The notes: generated by a model not told the origin, from the letters alone. A DNA stretch of 64,000 bases from Tiliqua scincoides (GCF_035046505.1 NC_089830.1:19656561-19720560), one strand, 5' to 3'. Numbered from the stretch's first letter, positions 1 to 12,230 are shown. Numbers and translations: made by a program.

Positions 1-104
1 AACAAAAGCGCTAATTAAGTATCGTTGGTGAACAGCCTTTGTTCTGGCAGTCAAAAGCCCTGCTGTCGTCCACCCCTTCCAGTTGAGAGCTTCCTATTTA
101 GTAC

Positions 105-3100
105 CTCCTCGTCCTCCGGAAGGGTGGGCAAGTTGGGGCTGGGAGATCGCTCCTGCTCCCGCACCATGGGATTGTTTCGCATCCAGGCCCGGCAGATAGG
201 ATACAGCGGGGTGCTCTCAGAGAACTGTGCCAAGTCAACACTCCGGTCAAACAGCTTGATGACATAGGTATCTGGAGGGCGACAGGAGAGCAGGTCTGTA
301 AAGGTAGAGACCCAAAAGGCGGGCCCAGGAGATCCCCAAACAAATCAGTTCCTACAGAAAAAACACACACAACCCGCACATCTCCCTGGCTTTATTCCTT
401 CTCTCCTCTGCACCAGCCGGCTCAATTTGGTCATGTACCAGCTCCATCACTCCTCCTTTCGAAAGGCCTAAAGACCAGCTCAAGATAGGGCAGTCTGCAA
501 AATGTCGTCTGCCTGTCCTATCCAGTGGCATGCCAACCACCACTCTCACTCCTCTTCCCCAAAGGCACTCTAGCCCACACTCTTCTCTCCTCTGAATGTT
601 CTATTCTGCTCCATTATCCACTTCCTTTTTGAATCCAGGAAGTGAGAGAGGCAGAAGCCACCACTCCCACCATGTTGCCTGAAGCGATTGTCTCAGCTAG
701 CCTCATGGATGGGCCAGCCTTATAAGGTCACGTTGCTCTAGAGCAGCTTTCAATCCTTTTTTAATCTCATGGCACACTAACAAGACACTACCATTTTCAA
801 GACATGCCATCAGTTTGTTTGTTTTTACAATTGACAAGGTACACCATACTACTGATGGGGGATTCACCCCCCCCAATGGCTCTGTTAATAAATGACACTC
901 CTCTAAATTCCCACGACAAACCTGCAGACCATTCACAGCACACCAATGTGCCACAGCCCAGCAGCTGAAAAACCGCAGCTCTAAAGTGCATGAACAGGAC
1001 AACCAAGATGAGCAAAAGACTGGAGCAAAGACTTCCACATAAGACTGACAAGGTTGGGTTGGATCTTTTGAGTTCAGAAAAAGATGACTGTAGATGGGTG
1101 GGAAGAGAGAAACAGTATAGATTTGTACAACTGTGAATTGTTACGTGTGCAGAGATACACTAGAAAGAAGTGACCTACCCAAGACACTAGAACTCCAGGT
1201 CACCTTATGAAACTGAATGGCTGTCAGTTAAGACCAGCAAAAGAAAACAACACCCCCCTCCACACACACACTGCATGAATTACTGATGTAAGGGTACTAC
1301 AAGATTTGGTGATGCGGGTGAAGGAGAAGCCAACAGTGGATGAACAGACATGTCTCCAGGGGCTCCTGAGAGACAGTCTGTTTCCCCCCAAAAAACTGTA
1401 GGTCTGAAGAGGATCTGAAGATCTTTATCAGGAGAGATAAGATCTTTCCACGGTGCAAGGTACCCGAGACATTGAAAGCCCAACCGGGGGGGGGGGGCTT
1501 TCTTCTCAGAAACTTAATCGTCAGGGACAGTATTGGGGGAGGTCTCTTGTTATCTGGTGTGCTCCCTGGGGCATTTAGTGGGCCGCTGTGAGATACAGGA
1601 AGCTGGACTAGATGGGCCTATGGCCTGATCCAGTGGGGCTGTTCTTATGTTCTTATGAGGTGCAGTGTCTGCAATCAAGCTGCTGGCTCCGTGCTAAGAT
1701 ACCATATGGAAGGAAAAAGCATGAAGCGTAAAGTTTAAGTTGGAAATTTAAGGAAAGTATGTGTTAATACTGTCCCTGGCTCTGATTGACTGATTTGGCT
1801 ACAGCCCTGGATACACTGGAGGCGTTAATGAGAAATTTTTTTAAGGATGTTGAAAGTGCTCTTTATCTTTGCAGTGGAATAAATCAGTTGTGCATTATAA
1901 CTGTAAATATAACTTGGTGTGTGGATTAAAATCCAGAATTATTTTTGGGCATAATTTTCATTAGACTTGAAAGAGTTTGTCTTCTTGACACTGTTTCTTT
2001 CGTTTTGTTGCTCTCAATTAACCACACTGTTATCTGTAAGAAATATTCGAAGAATGCCTGACTGATAAAACATGTGGTGGAAGTAAGGAGAATAATACGC
2101 TGCGGACATCTTGTGGATTAGAGAGAAACTGCAAGATGGAACCTGTTCCAGATATTTGGATTCAAATGATCCTGATAAATATGGAAAAATTGCTCACAAG
2201 GAGAAGACAGCAGTTGAGTTGGTCCTTGCAGGTTCAAGCCAGTTTAGAGACTCTCTCCCATTAGATGGATGCGTGCAAGTAGCAATCTGAAGATGTGAAG
2301 AAACAAGCAGAAGATAAACAAGATAAACAAGGGAGTGAGAAAGCGGAGAGGATGCTGGTGAGGGACGAAACCAGAAGATTGGACACAGGAAGACAGGATG
2401 GAGAGGAGATGCCGATGGAAATCAAGACAGATAAGATGGACACTAACATGGGTGCACAAAATACAAAATTTGTTGGAACAAGAAGGAGAAAATATATTCC
2501 AGTTAACTGGAAGAATGTGTTGGAGTTGCTGTCCAGAGGGGGCAAGATGCTGTCCAGAAGGGGTCAAGCTATGGCCCAGTGACTCTGACCTTTCTACCTG
2601 TTCTCTTTGTGATCCTTGTGGAATGTGGCCCTAACCCTTTATCCTTCCCTTCTCCTCTGAGCACTTCCTCTTGTCCTCTGACCACCGACCTGTTAAGATG
2701 TGCACACCAAGGGCTCTGATGCCCAGGCCATCTTGAGCACAAGGCATGCAGGGTGAGACAGCTCCAGGGCCTTGCTATCTCTAAGTAATAGCTGAACCTC
2801 TGATCCTAATCAGATGCTGTAAATATACACTCAATGGAACTGTAAGTAAATAACTTCTTTTTTGCAAATTTAACAAGCCATTGCCTCTTTGTCTTTTTTT
2901 ATTGATTAGCAGTCAGCCGGGTGAGGGAGGTTCCCTGGGGTGATACCCAAAAGGGGGGGGGGGTTCGCTGCTTAAGCTGCTCTGCTCCCCCCCCCAAAGA
3001 GGAAACTACTTTTAATTTCCTCCAACAGAATCAACACATCTTATACAAGAAAGTGTGGACCTATTAGATTTTGTTATAAACTATTAAAGATACTACAGGA

Positions 3101-6100
3101 GAAAACATGGAAAGTAAGAAAGAAAAAGAAACCTGAGGGTTAACCTGAATGTTAAAGAAAACTGGAGGATTTTCTTTAGTTAATAATAATGGTCAAAATC
3201 TATTTTAAAAAAATACATACGAAATTGATATATATGAATTGGAATGTATTAAAAAAATAGCTGGAAATGTTAATGTGTAGATAAATTGTTTTATATGTGG
3301 CTATTATGTTAAAGAAAAAGAAATGTAATTAGATTGGAGAATGGTAAAGAATATATTATAAGAGATGGTTGGTTCCATAGTAGTTTAGAAATTAGATTAT
3401 TTTTATTTGATATCAATGAGTAACTGAATTAGCTGAGATGATAGAAAGTGAATATTTAGAAAATGTATTATAAGGAATTAGAAAAAATTTATTATATATA
3501 AGAAATATATAAATGAGTAGAAGAGTTAGAAATAGATGGAAGAATTGTTTTATACAGTAGAACCTCCAAAGTTGACCACCTCTCTATAATGACCACCTCC
3601 TTAAGTTGACCTAATTTTCACAGTATGGACAGACACTGCATATACACTATGGGAGACCAACCTCTCTATATTGACCACCTCCGTAAGTTGTATCTTGACC
3701 ACTTCGACCATTGCACAGAGTATTAATTTACCCTCTGTAAGCTGCCCGCTGAACGCAATACTGTGGGCCTGTGTTTTGTCTGGTTTGTCCCATCTTGGAA
3801 AAGCAAGAAGCCATGCAACAATCTCTCCCCTACGCCTGCTAGCGCGTGTGCGAAAGGGTTTTTATAGGTGGGCACACTGCACATAGCCGACAGACTTGCG
3901 CCGGTTGCCGATTGTATCTGGACACGTACCAAGTTGTGAGGGACATGAGGTTGCTTGTGCATAGTGAAGCCACCGCCCTTTCACTTTGGTTCCCATCACC
4001 AGTACATTACTTTATACTTGAAACACAACTGCTATTTTGCTGCCTATTCTCCCGGTTTGGAGAGATCCTCCTGGAGCACTTCACAATCCCTTCTGGTCTT
4101 CACCACTCAGAAAAGTTTAGTGTCATCCACAAACATGTCCACCTCCCTGCTTATCCCTGTTTCCAGGTCATTTACGAAGATGTCGAAAAGAACCAGTCCC
4201 AGGACAGATCCTTGAGGCACTCCACTTTCCACCTCTCTCCACTTTTTTTTTGTCAATTGCCCATTGACACCCACTCTCTATTTTCTGGTCCTCAACCAGT
4301 TCCCGATCCATGAGAGGACTTGTCCTCTTATTCCCTGACTGTGGAGTTGTCTCAACAGCTTTTAGTGAGGCACTGTATCAAACACCTTCTAGCATTTAGT
4401 GAATCTGAGGAGACCCAGTGGAGGCCAGACAGCCTAAGTAAAAAAATGTTTTTTTTTAGCTGTTGCGGCTGTGTAACATACTACATGCTATGGGCTGGCA
4501 AGGGATAGCATTGGTCTGCCTGTCTGCTATGAAACCAAGTAATTTTTTTTTAAGCTTATGAATTTTCAGGGGTTTTTTTAAACACTGATTGTGGGCTGTT
4601 TATTCTGTCTCTTGATATAGACATAGATGATATAAACAGTAAGCATCACAAGAGGATCAATTCTCATTGATATTTGCAATAAAACTTTTTAAAAATCCAA
4701 TCTAATTAATAACTTGGCCTTGCATTTCCTGTCCTGGGAGCTAAACATGATAATATTTAAATGCGTTTTTTCCCATATGTTGACCACCTCACCAATGTTG
4801 ACCAATTCCTCCAGTCCCTTGGGTGGTCAACTTAAAGAGATTCTACTGTATGTTGTTATATTTTGGTAACTAGATTAGTTTGTTTTAATATTAATGAGAT
4901 ATGGTATGATTAATTAGTAATGGTATATGGTATTTAGCACTCCTAAATGTATGTTATATGTTTGTACATCTGTGTGTGTGTCAATTAAAATAAATAAATA
5001 AAAAGATTTGGTGATGTGTAAGTACTTTTGTATATAAATATTCATAATTCTTTGCGAGGTTCCCATTAGCCACTTTTAAGGACAGACTGCCAGATGAGAT
5101 GGATCATTTATCTGATCCAGCACAGCAAATCGTTGTATTTTCACTCACTCGGCTTCTGCTGTCCACCTTCCGCAAGTCCATCATCCGTCTCCTTCCTCTT
5201 CTTGCGGCGGTGATGAGAGAACCGGGCCGAGGGCCTAGGAGCACAACAGAGATTGTTTTAAGTCTCAGACATGCCCCATGCCATGCCATGCCATGGTCAT
5301 CGATAGTCAGGCAAGACACTGTCAAAAACCATACCTCTTTCCCGTGGCAGTTGGAGAAGAGTCCCTGTAACCACAAAGCAGAGATGTTAACAACTTAGAA
5401 TGCAACAGTTCACCCCCCACCCAAGCTGTGAATGTGGCACACATACCATGAAAGACATCTTCACATAGCACGTGACGAAGTTATGGAATTTGTGTGATAT
5501 CTGTGTACAACCAGTGCCCACAATTTTTATTAGTACCGTTATGTATGTTGGCAACCTTCAGTCTCGAAAGACTCTGGTATCGCGCTCTGAAAGGTGGTTC
5601 TGGAACAGCGTCTAGTGTGGCTGAAAAGGCCAATTTGGGAGTGACAATCCCTTCCACACTGGGAGCAAGTGCAGTCTGTCCCTGGTCTGTCTCCCTGGCT
5701 GTGGGCCTTCCTTCTTTGCCTCTTTGCCTCAGTCTGTTGGCCAAGTGTCTCTTCAAACTGGGAAAGGCCATGCTGCACAGCCTGTCTCCAAGCGGGCCAC
5801 TCAGAGGCCAGGGTTTCCCACTTGTTGAGGTCCATTCCTAAGGCCTTCAGATCCCTCTTGCAGATGTCCTTGTATCGCAGCTGTGGTCTACCTGTAGGGC
5901 GCTTTCCTTGCACGAGTTCTCCATAGAGGAGATCCTTTGGGATCCAGCCATCATCCATTCTCACAACATGACCGAGCCAATGCAGGTGTCTGTTTCAGCA
6001 GTGCATACATGCTAGGGATTCCAGCTCGTTCCAGGACTGTGTTGTTTGGAACTTTGTCCTGCCAGGTGATGCCGAGGATGCATCGGAGGCAGCGCATGTG

Positions 6101-9100
6101 GAAAGCGTTCAGTTTCCTCTCCTGTTGTGAGCGGAGAGTCCATGACTTGCTGCAGTACAGAAGTGTATTCAGGACGAAAGCTCTGTAGACCTGGATCTTG
6201 TTATGTTCTGTCAGCTTCTTGTTGGACCAGACTCTCTTTGTGAGTCTGGAAAACGTGGTAGCTGCTTTACCGATGCGTTTGTTTAGCTCGGTATCAAGAG
6301 AAAGAGTGTTGGAGATCGCTGAGCCAAGGTACACAAAGTCATGGACAACCTCCAGTTCATGCATAGAGATTGTAATGCAGGGAGGTGAGTCCACATCCTG
6401 AACCATGACCTGTAGTACCGTTATTAATATTTATTATTAAGAATCTTTATATCTGGGCCTTTTTATCCACAGGGGATCCATTTCAGAACCTCTTGTGGAT
6501 ATGGGAATCCACAGATATGCAAATTCTGACCACTTCCGGCTTGATGAGAAATTGGAGGTGGCTTTATGAGGTCTCCAGGAGGCCTTCTGAGGTTTGTGGA
6601 GGCCTCCACTGGCAAACCAGAAGTGGCTTTCCCAGGTATTCATAGCATCCATGGCGAGTCTAATCTGTGGCAGATTTGTGAATACCAGGGTCACACTGTA
6701 TATACTGCTTTTCAACGAGTGTAGTTCAAAAGTGGTTTACATAGTAAAATAAATGGTTCTCTGCCTCCAAAGGGCTCACAGTCTTAAAACAAAATACAGA
6801 AGAGACACCAGCCAAGAGCCACTGGTAAAGACACCATGCTGGGACAAAGAGGAACAGTTGCTCTCCCCCTGCTAAATATAAGAGGACACCACTTTAAATG
6901 GTGCCCTTTTGCCCAATTAGCAGGGGTACTAACTGGGCAAATTCCATAACTGGTTTAATTACATAAATTAATGTACTTTTTGTAGTTTAATGGGCATCAC
7001 TTCAGAGGACTTTGAAAAAGAGGATTTGACAAATGACCGACAAGGGTGGCATGACCTGCTGGTAGACACGGGAAGTGAGGAGGGGATACTTCACAGTATG
7101 GCAAGTGGCACTTGGCCACGCAAATTATTCTACATGCACATGAAGTGCCACTTTCATCATGTGGGCCACGCCACATTGTTCTAATGTGACCCCAACATTG
7201 TTCTAATGTCTAATGTGACCTCCCCCCCCCCCCGGCTGGAAGCGGAGATGGTACGGACTACAGTGCGCTGGCGGCGAGATTGTCTTCATAAGAACAGCCC
7301 TACTGGATCAGGCCATAGGCCCATCTAGTCCAGCTTCCTGTATCTCACAGCGGCCCACTAAATGCCCCAGGGAGCACACCAGATAACAAGAGACCTGCAA
7401 GGCCTCCTGGGAATTGTAGTTAAGAACATAAGAACAGCCCCACTGGATCAGGCCATAGGCCCAGCTAGTCCAGCTTCCTGTATCTCACAGCGGCCCACCA
7501 AATGCCCCAGGGAGCACACCAGATAACAAGAGACCTCATCCTGGTGCCCTCCCTTGCATCTGACATAGCCCATTTCTAAAATCAGGAGGTTGCGCATACA
7601 CATCATGGCTTGTACCCCATAACGGATTTTTCCTCCAGAAACTTGTCCAATCCCCTTTTAAAGGCGTCCAGGCCAGATGCCGTCACCACATCCTGTGGCA
7701 AGGAGTTTCACAGACCAATCACATGCTGAGTAAAGAAATATTTTCTCTTGTCTGTCCTAACCCGCCCAACACTCAATCTGAGTGGATGTCCCCTGGTTCT
7801 GGTGTTATGTGAGAGTGTAAAGAGCATCTCCCTATCCACTCTGTCCATCCCCTGCATAATTTTGTATGTCTCAATCATGTCCCCCCTCAGGCGTCTCTTT
7901 TCTAGGCTGAAGAGGCCCAAACGCTGTAGCCTTTCCTCGTAAGGAAGATGCCCCAGCCCAGTAATCATCTTAGTTGCTCTCTTCTGCACCTTTTCCATTT
8001 CCACTATGTCTTTTTTGAGATGCGGCGACCAGAACTGGACACAATACTCCAGCTGTGGCCTTACCATAGATTTGTACAACGGCATTATAATATTAGCTGT
8101 TTTGTTCTCAATACCTTTCCTAATGATCCCAAGCATAGAATTGGCCTTCTTCACTGCCGCCACACATTGGGTCGACACTTTCATCAACCTGTCCACCACC
8201 ACCCCAAGATCTCTCTCCTGATCTGTCACAGACAGCTCAGAACCCATCAGCCTATATCTAAAGTTTTGATTTTTTGCCTCAATGTGCATGACCTTACACT
8301 TACTGACATTGAAGCGCATCTGCCATTTTGTTGCCCATTCTGCCAGTCTTCAGAAGAAGGCAGGCTAGGCAGAGTGGGCACAGGGTGAAGGAGAAACCAG
8401 GAGGTGATGGGAACCCGAGAAGCCTCCCCCTCACTGCAGGAACAACTGTGCTGTGAGCTGCCTACTTCCCAGACATAACAGGTGTCCCTGGAGAGGACTT
8501 AAACAGCCCTGTAATAAGCCATGACAGCTATCCCGGATCTGGTTTCTCAGTTTAATTAGTATCTTCAACAGGGCCTTGGCAGTCACCCTTTCCCCACTAG
8601 GGCAAGCAAAGCCTACAGAAGGTGGTCACAGAAGGCTACAAAGGCTTCTTACTTGCTGAGTGCATCGGACGGCAGCTTTCCGGAGTCCTCTTCCATCTGC
8701 TCCCTAAGGAGAGGAGCAAGAGTTAGAAAAAGGGGTAGTGGGACACCAGTAGCCTTGTCCAGAAACTTGGCTCATCATCTGAGCCTCTGCAGGAGGTGCC
8801 TCTCTAGTGTGAAGTGCAAGACACCCCCAAGCTATTCAAGGCCTCCCTCCCATTGCGGCTAGATCAGCACCTAAGAGATGAGATGAAACACCCGTGATCT
8901 GGGGAGTGGACATTTTCCATCCTTGTCCTCCCCAACTTGGAGAGCCTTCAGAGCCACCTCTACGACTAGGAAGCAGAGCCAAGTATGGGGGGGGGGGCTG
9001 TTGGACAACTGAGACCATCTCTGTACCTACAGCTTTATACGGCAATGGTGGAACAACACGCAGGGCACAGCCTGGCAGGCTGGAGCCCACAGAGGGCTCC

Positions 9101-12100
9101 CTGAAACCTGGAAGTAGCTCTGCCAGAAGTTGCAGACTGCCCAGTTGCTTGGGTAAGAAGCCACCTTCACCCCTCCCCCCCCCATGATAAAACCATCTGC
9201 AGCATCCTGGTCTGGATTGCTAGGTGGCCCACTTCCAGGGAAGAGGGGTCTACTTCTCCTCCATGGTCACAGTAGAACTTTTGAAGAACAGCGGTTGGAA
9301 GGAACCCCAAGAACAGCAGCCATTCTGCCTGAAGGGTGGGTATTTTCCACCATCATCTCCCCTCGAGACTTTTCCCAGGCATGATTTTGTTGCTCCCCCC
9401 TCACTCCACTGTTTAAGGTTATATTCAGTGGATATTTTGTTGTGTCTTATCAGCCCCTTGGGTTGCTGGTTGCCAGAACATCAAGGTACAGTCAGATCTC
9501 TTAAAACGCAAATTTGATATCTGAGAATTCGAGTATCCCCGAGGGGTAGAATGGCTATCTATCTCTCATTATCCATGTTTCTTGTTCTTGTTATGTGCTA
9601 GGCAGAGACCTTCTGGAAACTGCAGGGACCTTCAGAATGGCACCCACGACCAGCACGGACCCCTTTAAAATGACTGGCCGAAGCTTCCACTGGTCATTTT
9701 AGAAGGGTCCGTGCTGGTTGGGGGAACTATTCTGGAGGTCCCTGCAGCCTCCAGAAGGTCTCTGCAGCATTCAGAGACCTTCTGGCACTTTCTGCTGCAC
9801 TGTGCTGGCTTCCCGAGGGTCTCTGCAGGTAGCAGATAAGACACTCCTTCCCCACTTAGGATACACTCTTGCACTTAACCCCATTGATCCCATAGGAATC
9901 AATGGTTCATTCTCTGCAAATTCACTACAAGGACTGACTGTATGAAATAAGTTAATAAAAAGCCCCAGAGTTGTTCTATGCTCCAAGAGTAGACAGTAAC
10001 AGCCCCCCTCCCAGTCTTGACCCTGAAGGCTCCGGCAACGCTTACCGATCAACATCGGTCTTCTCCAAGAGACCCTGCAGCACAGCATCAAGCCTGTTCC
10101 GAGCATTGGCTGTCTCCAGATCTGTGGCAAGGGAGAGGTGTCATCATCCCAGCAAAGAACATCCATCCCAACCACCCTTAAAGACCATCACTGGCTTTCC
10201 TCCCTTTTGCTGCCCATCCTACACTGACACTGAAGACCCTTGTATTATTCTAAGATCTAGAGCCAGGGTGGTGTAGTGGTTTGGGAGGTGGACCTTGATG
10301 ATCCAGGTTCAAGTCCCCCCTCAGCCACAAAGCTTCCTGGGTGACCTTGGGCCAGTCACTTTCTCCCAGCCTGACCTATCTCACAGGGTTGTTGTGAGGA
10401 CAAGAAGGAGGGAAGGAGCAGCTCTGTAAACCGCCCTGAGCTCCTTGGAGGAAGTGCGGTATAAAAATGTGAAAAATAAATAAATAAAATAAATAAGATC
10501 TACTAGCCTGCCTTTCCAATGCTGGAAGTGTTGCTGTTCTAGCTCTGGCAGCCCAAGTGAAAATGGCTGCTCTAGTTTCCCCCTTTAACTGCTACCCCTC
10601 ACCAAACAATCTAAACCAGTGGTTCTCAAACGTTTTAGCCCAGGACCCACTTTTTAGAATGACACCCACCAGAAGTGATGTCATTAACCTGGAGCTGATG
10701 TCACGGCCAGAAGTGACATCATCAAGCAGAAAAATTTTTTAACCATCCTAGGCTGCAATCCTATCCGCACTGACCCAGGAGTAAGCCCCATTGACTATCA
10801 TTGTTAAAAGCATATACATTGTAGCCTGTTAAAAGTACAGATCTCCCCAAATACAGTAACATACCATTTTGGCCTCAAGTCTAATATACTAAATATGAAA
10901 TATTGAAATGAATGGGGACCTGAGCCATTTGAATTTGACTCGCGACCCAACTAGTGGGACCTGACCCACAGTTTGAGAAACTGTGATCTAAACTACCAGA
11001 TAATACTGAACTGGGGTGTTGTTGGGGGTGGGGGAGAAGCAGACAGACTGCAGGGCACAGAATGCATTTTATTCAGGGGCCAAAAATTCTGCCCTAATAT
11101 GTAAGCCTGCACAAAGGGGAAAAAAGGAGCCAAAAATGACATTTTATTTTGCAGCAGCAGAGAGAGAAAGAGTGTAAGTGTGAGTGTATTCAATGATATA
11201 GCAGGGACCATTTCAATTGAGCTTGTCTGAAAGCTCAAATGAAACATCTGGTTCAATCACAGTGCTTCAAAAATGGGCAAAATGGATCTATATTGCATTT
11301 AAAATGTAGACCAACCTGGACAGCATGCATCAGGGAGAATATACCACTTCCTCTCAGCTTTTACGGAAGACCAGGCTATACAAAGACAGTAGAACATGGC
11401 CTTCCATCAGACCCAAGTGGAATGAGCAAATCCATGAAAGTTTTCTGCTTTCAGAGGACTCTTCAATCAGCACAACAGAGGCAAAGATTTCAGCGCTTTC
11501 TCTCTGTCTCTCTCAGCACTCCACAGAATGGACACACACCTTTGTTTTGTTGTGCTGGTGCTTCAGCAACACTTTGAGACCCTGACTAATGTATGATGGA
11601 TGGGATTCTTATGGGATTCTTAAGTAAAGCACGAGAAGCAGCAAATTTTACAAGTCATCTTAAGGTCTGGCAAAGGGTTGGGTACAAATTAATGAAAAGG
11701 GAGCAAAGATATATGAAAAAAAAATAACCCATACAGAAGGGCTCCTGTGTATGATCCTAGTATTTTAATGAGCCCTGCCTGGCAGTTTCATTTATCTTAT
11801 TTTTCATATGTTTATACCACCCTTCCTCCAACGAGGTTGGGATGATGTACGCAGTTCCTCTCCTCCTTTTGTCCGCACAACAGCCCTGTAAGGTAGGTTA
11901 GGCTGAGAGAGAGAGAATGACTGGCCCAAGGATCCAAGAAGCTTCAAGATTGAGTGTGAATTTTAACCTGGACCTTCCAAGTCCAACTCCCAACCACTAC
12001 ACCATCCTGGCTCTCATTCGAAGAAGAGAGGAAGAGGACAAGTGTAAAGGGGATTTAACTATGCAAGGAGTGGTGACCCTGGATTTGCAAAGGCTTCCTT

Positions 12101-12199
12101 CTGGTGCAAGCAACAAAACAGCAACTTCTCCTTTCCATTCATACTACGTGCCCATGGCATCCTACCTGGTTTCTCGGTTTTCACTTTACTGTGCAGCAT
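105..12199 (-). CDS. LIN37: LIN37, MuvB/DREAM complex subunit (5 coding exons, 3' part beyond the left edge)
   Basis: LIN37 is a nuclear subunit of the MuvB core (with LIN9, LIN52, LIN54 and RBBP4), which represses cell-cycle genes in DREAM. Minus-strand exons: 12166-12199 ([14 protein letters not shown]), 10046-10121 ([20 protein letters not shown]...), 8653-8703 ([13 protein letters not shown]), 5149-5234 ([20 protein letters not shown]...), 105-271 ([18 protein letters not shown], then [18 protein letters not shown] and PEDEE). Every junction has AG/GT and the phases join without a stop (138 codons). The blocks match mammalian LIN37 as I remember it ([53 protein letters not shown]). The stretch before PSARF is about 10 residues shorter than in mammals, so a tiny exon between 5235 and 8652 could have been missed. 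An acceptor just 5' of the ATG (near 12215) implies an untranslated first exon further right. Transposons fill the introns. Confidence 0.93.
744..978. mobile_element. hAT-type non-autonomous element, family C, copy 1
   Basis: Flanked by the 8-bp duplication CTCTAGAG/CTCTAAAG (736-743, 979-986). The ends resemble CAG...TTTCAATCC and ...GAAAAACCGCAG. The interior (catggcacac, ttgacaagg) is shared in inverted orientation with the copy at 13347-13584. Lies in a LIN37 intron. Confidence 0.65.
1541..1657 (+). mobile_element. CR1 LINE 3' tail
   Basis: Matches the 3' end of the longer CR1 at 40660-43408: gtctcttgttatctggtgtg, then ggactagatgggcctatggc, ending ttcttatgttctta. Confidence 0.8.
3555..4848. 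mobile_element. Tigger-like (Tc1/mariner-type) non-autonomous element
   Basis: The TA dinucleotide is duplicated at 3553-3554 and 4849-4850. The terminal inverted repeats are CAGTAGAACCTCCAAAGTTG and the complement of TCAACTTAAAGAGATTCTACTG. Inside both ends the motif 'gttgaccacctc' recurs. No transposase frame is recognisable. A second, shorter copy lies at 51377-52032. It carries an antisense CR1 fragment (about 4060-4400). Confidence 0.75.
4060..4400 (-). mobile_element. Antisense CR1 LINE reverse-transcriptase fragment
   Basis: The reverse complement contains 'gtggatgacactaaacttt' and 'actccacagtcagggaat', aligning with the FADDTKL region and the segment before it in the CR1 at 42050-42350. 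It lies inside the Tigger-like element and is older or more diverged than the main CR1 copies. Confidence 0.7.
5543..6413 (-). mobile_element. Zinc-finger-tailed non-LTR LINE, 5'-truncated, copy 1
   Basis: The minus strand encodes the RT C-terminal region and tail: [56 protein letters not shown], then [20 protein letters not shown], a C2H2-like finger near the end. The frame shifts once between the RT-like and GRPQLRYKD parts. A 12-bp target duplication TAGTACCGTTAT flanks it (about 5531-5542 and 6414-6425). The 3' end is ...gagactgaaggttgccaac. It lies in a LIN37 intron. The clade is not certain. Confidence 0.8.
6442..6712. mobile_element. Tigger-like miniature element inserted in a dispersed repeat
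   Basis: The tract tctgggcctttttatccaca ... ccagggtcacactg is bounded by TA and interrupts the repeat 'ttattaagaat-tttata|tactgcttttcaac', whose uninterrupted form is at 12742-12800. Steps such as 'atccacag' and 'tgtggat' form internal inverted matches. No coding. Confidence 0.4.
6713..6850. repeat. Dispersed repeat (tatatactgcttttcaac...)
   Basis: Shares tactgcttttcaac, agtagttcacaaagtggttt and cagcaaaataaat-like steps with 12742-12835. This is an interspersed squamate repeat of unassigned class. Confidence 0.45.
7288..8345 (-). mobile_element. CR1 LINE, 5'-truncated, antisense, with duplicated 3' tail
   Basis: The minus strand encodes the C-terminal part of CR1 ORF2 ([60 protein letters not shown]), then a 3' UTR whose last about 137 bp occurs twice (7288-7425, 7426-7545), separated by aactacaattcccaggaggc. 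It lies in a LIN37 intron. Confidence 0.9.
9489..9940. mobile_element. Tigger-like miniature element with a long internal hairpin
   Basis: Flanked by TA (9487-9488, 9941-9942), with ends CAGTCAGATCTCTTAA and ...AAGGACTGACTG. The interior folds: 9607-9680 (ccttctggaaactgcaggga ... aaaatgactgg) is the near-complement of 9690-9765 (ccactggtcattttagaagg ... tccagaagg), with arms of about 70 bp. It lies between LIN37 exons. Confidence 0.6.
10256..10497 (+). mobile_element. tRNA-derived SINE (squamate MIR/CORE-like)
   Basis: Begins 'agccagggtggtgtagtggt' (A-box region), with a B-box-like GGTTCAAGTCC at about 10307, then ggtgaccttgggccagtcac, tcacagggttgttgtgagga and a (TAAA)n tail. Related copies are at 11795-12016, 50871-51090 and 55350-55548. 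Confidence 0.75.
10617..10985. mobile_element. hAT-type non-autonomous element, family B, copy 1
   Basis: Exact 8-bp duplication ATCTAAAC (10609-10616, 10986-10993). The ends are CAGTGGTTCTCAAAC and GTTTGAGAAACTGTG; the interior has 'gaagtgatgtcat' and 'aaatattgaaatgaatgggg'. Other copies are at 14911, 32312 and 51120. Confidence 0.85.
11795..12016 (-). mobile_element. tRNA-derived SINE, antisense
   Basis: The reverse complement begins gagccaggatggtgtagtgg, then gggccagtcattctctctct, cagcctaacctaccttacag and ggctgttgtgcggac. It lies 150 bp from the LIN37 start-codon exon. Confidence 0.7.
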
Positions 12200-12230
12200 G
12201 TTTTTCAGAGCCTGGAGAGGGGAAAAAAAA

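Larger units (their letters stand above)
1315..5002 (+). mobile_element. Long retroinsertion, probably a degraded LINE, interrupted by later elements
   Basis: The 14-mer AAGATTTGGTGATG occurs at 1301-1314 and again at 5003-5016, directly after a TAAA-rich tail (ttaaaataaataaataaa). This is the signature of target-primed retroposition of everything between. The interior has a Lys/Glu-rich open stretch near 2295-2582 and an AT-rich 3'-UTR-like region (3000-3550, 4849-5000). The clade is uncertain (L1-like is a guess). Nested inside are a CR1 tail (1541-1657) and a Tigger-like element (3555-4848). The whole lies within a LIN37 intron. Confidence 0.6.

Noticed and set aside
2295-2582. Lys/Glu-rich open frame as a host gene
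   Set aside because: It lies inside the retroinsertion bounded by the 14-bp duplication and lacks splice sites; probably LINE sequence.
10256-10330. tRNA gene suggested by A- and B-box-like motifs
   Set aside because: No cloverleaf can be closed and the body continues into a SINE with a TAAA tail; related copies occur elsewhere in the window.
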